DNA of 9,960 nucleotides from Chitinophagaceae bacterium (GTDB lineage: Bacteria; Bacteroidota; Bacteroidia; Chitinophagales; Chitinophagaceae): positions 1-9,960 of the forward strand of contig CANCKV010000071.1 of the NCBI GenBank assembly GCA_947378615.1, written 5' to 3'. This document shows positions 5,420 to 9,960 of this stretch, piece by piece (position 1 is the stretch's first letter; every line of letters starts with the position of its first letter). The notes under the pieces were generated by a model, which ran no database searches, had not been told where the DNA came from, and saw only the letters and a program-made list of their open reading frames with translations. The translations under genes were made by a program, and so were the position numbers.

Positions 5420-8161
5420 ATGGCTAATCTTTTAAGAAAGAAGACTTCTCCTCCGCCGCCAAGCCCAGAAGAGCTTACCCCGGATAAAGAGGTGCAAGTG
5501 ACTGTGACAGAAGTTGTGAAAGACGAACGTACCACTAAAATAGCAGGGGCTTCAAGCCTTTTGTTCACCCTCTTTTTATTCATTGCATTTACCTCTTATA
5601 TTTTTACATGGCAGGAAGACCAAGATAAGGTTCAGCAATTTGGCATAAAAATATTTGCAACAAGTGATGTGGTCGTCCATAATCTTTTAGGTGTTCTAGG
5701 AGCTTATGTTGCACACTTGTTTATTTACAACGGTTTTGGACTCTCCTCATACCTTTTCTGTACCTTCTTTTTTGTTCTCGGCATCAATCTTTTGTTTGGA
5801 AAAAGAATATTCAAATTGCTTCGTAACCTTCGTTATGTAGTGGTTGGGTTATTGGTATTAAGTGTGACTTTTTCTTTTATTGCCCGTAATAGTGAGTTTA
5901 GTTGGGGAGGTGCAGTAGGAGAATTGATAGATGATTGGATGGTGAAATGGATTGGTAATTTTGGCACAGGAGCCTTACTCACAACAGCAGTTTTCAGTTA
6001 TTTTATTTGGCGTTTCAATCCTGTTTTCAAGTGGCCTGAATTTAAATGGAAAGAAAAATTGATTCCTGCTGATAATGAAGAAGCGGAGGATGAAGATGTT
6101 TTTTCATCTAACAAAAGTGGATTGGAAGAAGATATTCCACTTACAATCCATACGCTTGAGCCACAAGATGTTGATGAACATGAACCCCCACAAAGCGGTA
6201 ATAAATTGAAGGGAAGCGGAATCATTCCTCCTATGATTGTGACTGCTGCAGAGCCTTTGGAAGAAGATCCAATGAATGAGTTTAATTTGATTGAACAAGA
6301 GCCCGTTCTGACAATCAACGAAGCTGTTGCTGCAGGTAAATTATTTATTGATGATAGTCAGTTGCCTGAAGAAGACGGTTCATTAAAGCTAGAAATAAAG
6401 CAAGCGGTTCCCGAAGAAGAGCATATCCCATCTATCTATGTTTCTTACCCACCTTCCCCCGCATCCACAGGATTATTAGTGACGAATGCTTTGGGAGAAA
6501 TGGAGTTGGAAATTAATGGGGTGGTTCAAGATGAACCCGAACCGATTGAAGAGAAAGACGAGACCTACAATGAGGAAGAAGATGAGATTTTTGAGGATGA
6601 TGCCCCGCCTTTTACCCTGAATAAACCTGTGGTAAATAGGAAGTCGCTTGATACCATGTATGATGCGACACTCGATCTGAGTGATTATCGCTATCCTACC
6701 CTTGATATTTTGGAAACGCATGGTAGTGAAAAGATAGTTCATGACCCTACCGAACTAGAAACGCATAAAAATCAAATTGTTTCTACCTTAAAGAACTATG
6801 ATATTGCTATTCAGCGTATTGCTGCTACTGTTGGTCCTACAGTAACCTTGTATGAAATTGTTCCTGCACCGGGTGTCCGTATCAGTAGGATTAAAAATTT
6901 AGAAGATGATATTGCCTTAAGTTTGGCAGCATTAGGTATCCGTATCATTGCTCCGATTCCTGGAAAGGGTACTATTGGTATTGAAGTGCCGAATATAAAG
7001 AAGACGGTCGTGAGCATGAAAACGCTTTTGATGTCCGATAAGTTTATTAATAGTCCTTACTCTCTTCCGATTGCTATAGGTAAGAAAATTGACAATGAAA
7101 ACTTTATTGTGGATTTGGCTACAATGCCTCACTTATTGATGGCAGGTGCTACAGGTCAAGGTAAATCCGTTGGTATCAATACATTACTTGTATCCTTATT
7201 ATATAAGAAGCATCCATCTCAATTGAAGTTTGTATTAGTGGATCCTAAAAAGGTGGAGTTGAGTTTGTATAGGGTAATTGAAAAGCACTTTTTGGCAAAG
7301 CTTCCGGGTGAAGACGAAAGTATCATTACCGACACTAAGAAAGTGGTTCACACCCTGAATGCCTTATGTATTGAAATGGATAATCGCTATGATTTATTGA
7401 AGGAAGCAGGATGTAGAAATATCAAGGAGTACAATGAGAAATTTACCAATAGAAGATTAAATCCACAAAAAGGGCATCAGTATCTACCATTTATTGTATT
7501 AGTTGTGGATGAGTTTGCTGATTTAATCATGACCGCAGGTAAGGAAGTGGAGATGCCGATTGCAAGGTTGGCACAGTTAGCTCGGGCAATTGGAATACAC
7601 TTGATTATTGCTACTCAACGTCCATCTGTAAACATTATTACGGGTACAATTAAAGCGAATTTCCCTGCTCGTATTGCCTTTAAGGTGTCATCCAAAATAG
7701 ATAGTCGTACCATTTTAGATGCAGGTGGTGCGGAGCAATTGATAGGTAAGGGTGATATGCTGATTAGCTATAATGGGGAAATTACCCGTTTGCAGTGCGC
7801 CTTTGTTGATACGCCTGAGGTAGAAAGGGTTTGTGAATTTATCGGTTCACAACATGGTTATCCTGATGCCTTCCTACTGCCTGAGTATGTGGATGAAAAA
7901 GACCCTGATAGGGGAGGGGATGCAGATTCAGGAGAAAGGGATCCATTATTTGCAGATGCTGCTAGATTAATTGTTCAGAATCAAATGGGTAGTACTTCCT
8001 TAATACAACGTAGAATGAAATTGGGTTATAATAGGGCAGGAAGATTGATGGATCAGTTAGAACGGGCTGGAATAGTGGGTGCAAATCTTGGCAGTAAGGC
8101 AAGGGAGGTTCTGTTTAAGAGTGATACGGAATTGGAGGAATATTTGGATAATCTGCTTTAA
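5420..8161 (+). CDS. ftsK: DNA translocase FtsK/SpoIIIE
   Basis: FtsK is a hexameric ATP-driven DNA pump anchored at the division septum, where it clears the terminus region and activates dimer resolution. The 913-residue protein has a short proline-rich cytoplasmic tail (SPPPPSPEE), four to five hydrophobic segments between residues 45 and 200 (FtsK_4TM-like), and an acidic low-complexity linker at about 215-400. The motor follows, with Walker A GATGQGKS (576-583, Lys582), Walker B IVLVVDEFAD (Asp697, Glu698) and ATQRPSV. The C-terminal winged-helix gamma domain (about 841-905) includes IQRRMKLGYNRAGRLMDQLE, which reads DNA polarity sequences such as KOPS. Length and order are normal for the family and the linker is short, unlike in Escherichia coli. 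The ATG at 5420 sits just after the promoter, so there is no Shine-Dalgarno site. It is convergent with the DUF1835 gene. Confidence 0.97.
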   Translation: MANLLRKKTSPPPPSPEELTPDKEVQVTVTEVVKDERTTKIAGASSLLFTLFLFIAFTSYIFTWQEDQDKVQQFGIKIFATSDVVVHNLLGVLGAYVAHLFIYNGFGLSSYLFCTFFFVLGINLLFGKRIFKLLRNLRYVVVGLLVLSVTFSFIARNSEFSWGGAVGELIDDWMVKWIGNFGTGALLTTAVFSYFIWRFNPVFKWPEFKWKEKLIPADNEEAEDEDVFSSNKSGLEEDIPLTIHTLEPQDVDEHEPPQSGNKLKGSGIIPPMIVTAAEPLEEDPMNEFNLIEQEPVLTINEAVAAGKLFIDDSQLPEEDGSLKLEIKQAVPEEEHIPSIYVSYPPSPASTGLLVTNALGEMELEINGVVQDEPEPIEEKDETYNEEEDEIFEDDAPPFTLNKPVVNRKSLDTMYDATLDLSDYRYPTLDILETHGSEKIVHDPTELETHKNQIVSTLKNYDIAIQRIAATVGPTVTLYEIVPAPGVRISRIKNLEDDIALSLAALGIRIIAPIPGKGTIGIEVPNIKKTVVSMKTLLMSDKFINSPYSLPIAIGKKIDNENFIVDLATMPHLLMAGATGQGKSVGINTLLVSLLYKKHPSQLKFVLVDPKKVELSLYRVIEKHFLAKLPGEDESIITDTKKVVHTLNALCIEMDNRYDLLKEAGCRNIKEYNEKFTNRRLNPQKGHQYLPFIVLVVDEFADLIMTAGKEVEMPIARLAQLARAIGIHLIIATQRPSVNIITGTIKANFPARIAFKVSSKIDSRTILDAGGAEQLIGKGDMLISYNGEITRLQCAFVDTPEVERVCEFIGSQHGYPDAFLLPEYVDEKDPDRGGDADSGERDPLFADAARLIVQNQMGSTSLIQRRMKLGYNRAGRLMDQLERAGIVGANLGSKAREVLFKSDTELEEYLDNLL

Positions 8162-8164
8162 AGA

Positions 8165-8300
8165 AGTAGTAAGTTGTAGGTATTAGGTTGTAAGTATTAG
8201 GTAATAGGTAGTAGGTAATAGGTTGTAAGGGGAATGTTAGATTTATATAACAAACCTACTACTTACAACCTACCACTACTAACTACAACTTACTACTTAC
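8165..8300. repeat. Inverted repeat built of heptamers, between ftsK and the DUF1835 gene
   Basis: The left arm (8165-8230) is a run of 7-nt units such as TAAGTTG, TAGGTAT, TAGGTTG, TAAGTAT, TAGGTAA and TAGGTAG. The right arm (8251-8300) carries the same kind of units on the opposite strand. The outer 16 nt, AAGTAGTAAGTTGTAG (8165-8180), pair perfectly with 8283-8298, and an inner 13 nt, TAGGTTGTAAGTA (8185-8197), with 8261-8273. The middle (8231-8250) is AT-rich. The element starts just after the ftsK stop and runs into the last codons of the opposite gene. A long RNA hairpin could end or protect both convergent transcripts. Confidence 0.85.
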
Positions 8301-9089
8301 TGCGATTTCCTTCCATCCCTTTTCCCAATCTCCCTCAACTGTAATTTTATTCATTTTTTCTAATAGTCGGAGTCGCCACACCACAAATACATCGCTAATA
8401 TTAATCATAGTTTTACTATAAATGACGGATAAAAGTTTGGATAATTTAGTAGGTTCTTCAGTTAATAAAGCCATTATTTCCTTGTCGTAGTAGTCTGCAG
8501 GTTTGCTAGCAATCTTTTTTCCTCCTTCGAGTAATCGGATACTTCCATTCTCATTACAAAGACGCATCCATTCATCGGGGTCGATTTCAAATTCGCTAAG
8601 AGTGATTGGTCGGGCTAATTTCTTTGCTTTCAAGAACTCTTTAGGTAGAATCTGATGTAGATAACTCGGATAGAAGATGCCTCCCTTTTCATTGATGAAA
8701 GGCAGGTTGTTGAGGTATAATACCTGAATCCGACCTTGAAAATCTCTGAGTTGCCCCATCAACCAATAATAGCCACACACATCATGTGGGTTTTGTCCCA
8801 TCCAAATCCAAAGTTCAAGAGCAGTGTCTTCTGTTAATTGTTTCAAGAGGTTATGAACGGTTAGTTTATCATCCACAATTCCCAATTGATCGGTGTAAGG
8901 AGAATATTCCAATACCTGCTGCCACCAATCCCTACGATGCCGATATCCATCAGGATGATAGATATCAAGAACAGAACCTACTGCAAAATCATCTTTTATT
9001 TGAATTACATCACCTGAAAGGGATGCATCTAAGGTAATAGCCTGTTTTAGAACGGCAATGTCAGGCTCGTTAAAAACTATATGAGTCAT
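8283..9089 (-). CDS. DUF1835/DUF3658-type protein, function unknown
   Basis: The 268-residue protein resembles the DUF1835 family at its N-terminus (HIVFNEPD, residues 3-10; LSGDVIQIKDDFAVGSV, 24-40) and the frequently paired DUF3658 at its C-terminus (EWMRLCNENGSIRLLEGGKKIASKP region, 173-197; ADYYDKEIMALL, 198-209; VFVVWRLRLLEKMNKITVEG, 234-253). No biochemical function is firmly known to me; members are soluble cytosolic proteins often found as single genes. No signal peptide or membrane span is seen. The ATG at 9089 gives an N-terminus that begins directly with the conserved THIVF strand. The final residues VSSKL and the TAG stop are written by the heptamer repeat at 8283-8300, so the native C-terminus may have been altered by that repeat. 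No clear TAnnTTTG promoter lies close upstream. Confidence 0.8.
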   Translation of the reverse strand: MTHIVFNEPDIAVLKQAITLDASLSGDVIQIKDDFAVGSVLDIYHPDGYRHRRDWWQQVLEYSPYTDQLGIVDDKLTVHNLLKQLTEDTALELWIWMGQNPHDVCGYYWLMGQLRDFQGRIQVLYLNNLPFINEKGGIFYPSYLHQILPKEFLKAKKLARPITLSEFEIDPDEWMRLCNENGSIRLLEGGKKIASKPADYYDKEIMALLTEEPTKLSKLLSVIYSKTMINISDVFVVWRLRLLEKMNKITVEGDWEKGWKEIAVSSKL

Positions 9090-9140
9090 GTTTGTAAAAA
9101 GAGATTAATTATTTTCAGTTAAAAGTGTGGCAAAATTTTA

Positions 9141-9328
9141 ACACTAAGTGCACAAGGAAAAACAAAGTATCACAAAGGGCTATGTAATAACCGATAGACA
9201 CATTTTTGTTTTATATTGTTATTTGTAAATTGACTACATACAACAAAAGGGAAACAAGGTTTTTTTATGAAAAAAGCATTTTTAATTGATTTTGTGAACT
9301 TTGTGTTTCCCATTGTATACTTTGTGGT
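9141..9328. repeat. Long imperfect inverted repeat of CACAAAGT-like units
   Basis: The left arm (9141-9176, ACACTAAGTGCACAAGG and then AAAAACAAAGTATCACAAA) is matched, in reverse complement, by the right arm (9291-9328, ACCACAAAGTATACAATGG and then GAAACACAAAGTTCACAAA), roughly 80% identical by eye with a few 1-nt gaps. Each arm itself holds two related CACAAAGT-like words. The AT-rich centre of about 115 bp has no gene. It lies between parE and the DUF1835 gene, both on the - strand, and could act as a terminator-like hairpin or be a non-coding mobile remnant. I have the impression that such sequences are common between genes in Bacteroidota. Confidence 0.75.
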
Positions 9329-9340
9329 ATGAAACAAAAT

Positions 9341-9960
9341 CTACACTATTTCTTCTGCCAAATCTACTTCGAATCGCAAATTCGCAATAATGAAGTCTTG
9401 CCTTTGTGGGGTATTCTTACCCATATAATATTCTAACAATTGCTGAATATGTTCCCCTTGATCGAGAAATACAGGTTGTAATCGCATATCACTTGTTATA
9501 AAACGCTCAAATTCCCCCGGACTAATCTCTCCTAATCCTTTAAACCTTGTAATCTCAGGCTTATTTCCTAGCTTTTTGATCGCCATTTGCCTTTCAGTAT
9601 CATCATAACAATAGATAGTTTCCTGCTTATTTCTTACCCTAAATAGGGGTGTTTCCAAAATGTAAACATGTCCTCTCTTCACTAAATCAGGAAAAAACTG
9701 TAAGAAGAAAGTCATCAAAAGCAATCGAATATGCATCCCATCCACATCCGCATCGGTAGCAATGACAATGTTATTAAATCGAAGTCCATCTAACCCGTCC
9801 TCTATGTTTAAGGCATGTTGTAACAAATTAAACTCCTCATTTTCATACACCATTTTCTTTGTTTGCCCGTAACAGTTGAGCGGCTTTCCACGCAAACTAA
9901 ATACGGCCTGTGTATCCACTCTTCTTGCCTTCGTAATTGACCCACTCGCACTATCACCCT
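9341..9960 (-). CDS. parE: DNA topoisomerase IV subunit B, C-terminal part, start outside window
   Basis: The last 206 codons of a type IIA topoisomerase B subunit are visible; the frame is open to the window edge, so the GTG near 9919 is internal. Topoisomerase IV (ParC2ParE2) unlinks replicated chromosomes, and this subunit supplies the ATPase and TOPRIM domains. Visible are GDSASGSI near the edge (TOPRIM glutamate motif), [21 protein letters not shown] (the metal-binding DxDxDG motif), [20 protein letters not shown] and the C-terminal tail [12 protein letters not shown]. The MGKNTP.RQ.FI..NLR ending is what I expect for ParE of Bacteroidota, whereas GyrB usually ends with a different sequence after MG. 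I therefore call ParE rather than GyrB, with moderate certainty on the paralogue and near certainty on the family. The TAG stop is at 9341, just beyond the inverted repeat. Confidence 0.87.
   Translation of the reverse strand, partial: GDSASGSITKARRVDTQAVFSLRGKPLNCYGQTKKMVYENEEFNLLQHALNIEDGLDGLRFNNIVIATDADVDGMHIRLLLMTFFLQFFPDLVKRGHVYILETPLFRVRNKQETIYCYDDTERQMAIKKLGNKPEITRFKGLGEISPGEFERFITSDMRLQPVFLDQGEHIQQLLEYYMGKNTPQRQDFIIANLRFEVDLAEEIV

Noticed and set aside
6811..7132. Open frames on the - strand inside ftsK
   Set aside because: They lie antisense to the strongly conserved FtsK motor region, have no start signals, and are shadows of its codon usage.
9917..9919. GTG as start of a short topoisomerase gene
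   Set aside because: The frame continues upstream through GDSASGSI, a core TOPRIM motif, so the GTG is an internal valine codon and the gene is cut only by the window edge.
1..9960. A new multi-gene defence, mobile or biosynthetic system
   Set aside because: All longer genes belong to familiar housekeeping or accessory families, with no integrase, transposase, toxin-antitoxin pair, CRISPR array, reverse transcriptase or gene cassette visible.

Overview
The window is an AT-rich chromosomal segment that looks like Bacteroidota, probably the Chitinophagia or a relative. The reasons are the protein families, three promoter-like sites of the Bacteroidota type (-33 TTG/TTTG and -7 TAnnTTTG, with no sigma70-like hexamers needed), and few recognisable Shine-Dalgarno sequences. 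The taxon is inferred from these traits, not from a database match.

Layout from left to right. (1) 1-987, + strand: the C-terminal part of a formylglycine-type sulfatase whose start lies outside the window. (2) About 620 bp without a convincing gene, holding two dyads. (3) A tRNA-Phe(GAA) gene on the - strand with its own promoter and a strong terminator. (4) Three - strand genes with gaps of about 120 to 240 bp: a diacylglycerol/sphingosine-kinase-fold lipid kinase, an MFS efflux-type transporter and a deoxynucleoside kinase. (5) A 440-bp divergent intergenic region, then ftsK on the + strand. (6) A DUF1835/DUF3658-type protein on the - strand, convergent with ftsK. (7) The C-terminal third of parE (topoisomerase IV subunit B) on the - strand, running out of the window.

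Most of the genes are housekeeping. FtsK (septal DNA translocase) and ParE (decatenation) both act on terminal chromosome segregation. The kinase salvages deoxynucleosides, and the lipid kinase and MFS protein are membrane-related. Nothing shows these genes to be one pathway, and the spacing argues for mostly separate transcription units.

I did not find a new multi-gene system. The points worth a second look are in the noncoding DNA. The promoters of dnk and ftsK end 5-6 nt before the start codons, which predicts leaderless mRNAs and moves the dnk start to an internal ATG. A 7-nt-periodic inverted repeat between ftsK and the DUF1835 gene supplies the last codons of the latter, and a small relative of it lies upstream of ftsK. 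A second, unrelated long inverted repeat of CACAAAGT-like units separates the DUF1835 gene from parE. The tRNA-Phe gene has a C-A mismatch in its acceptor stem.
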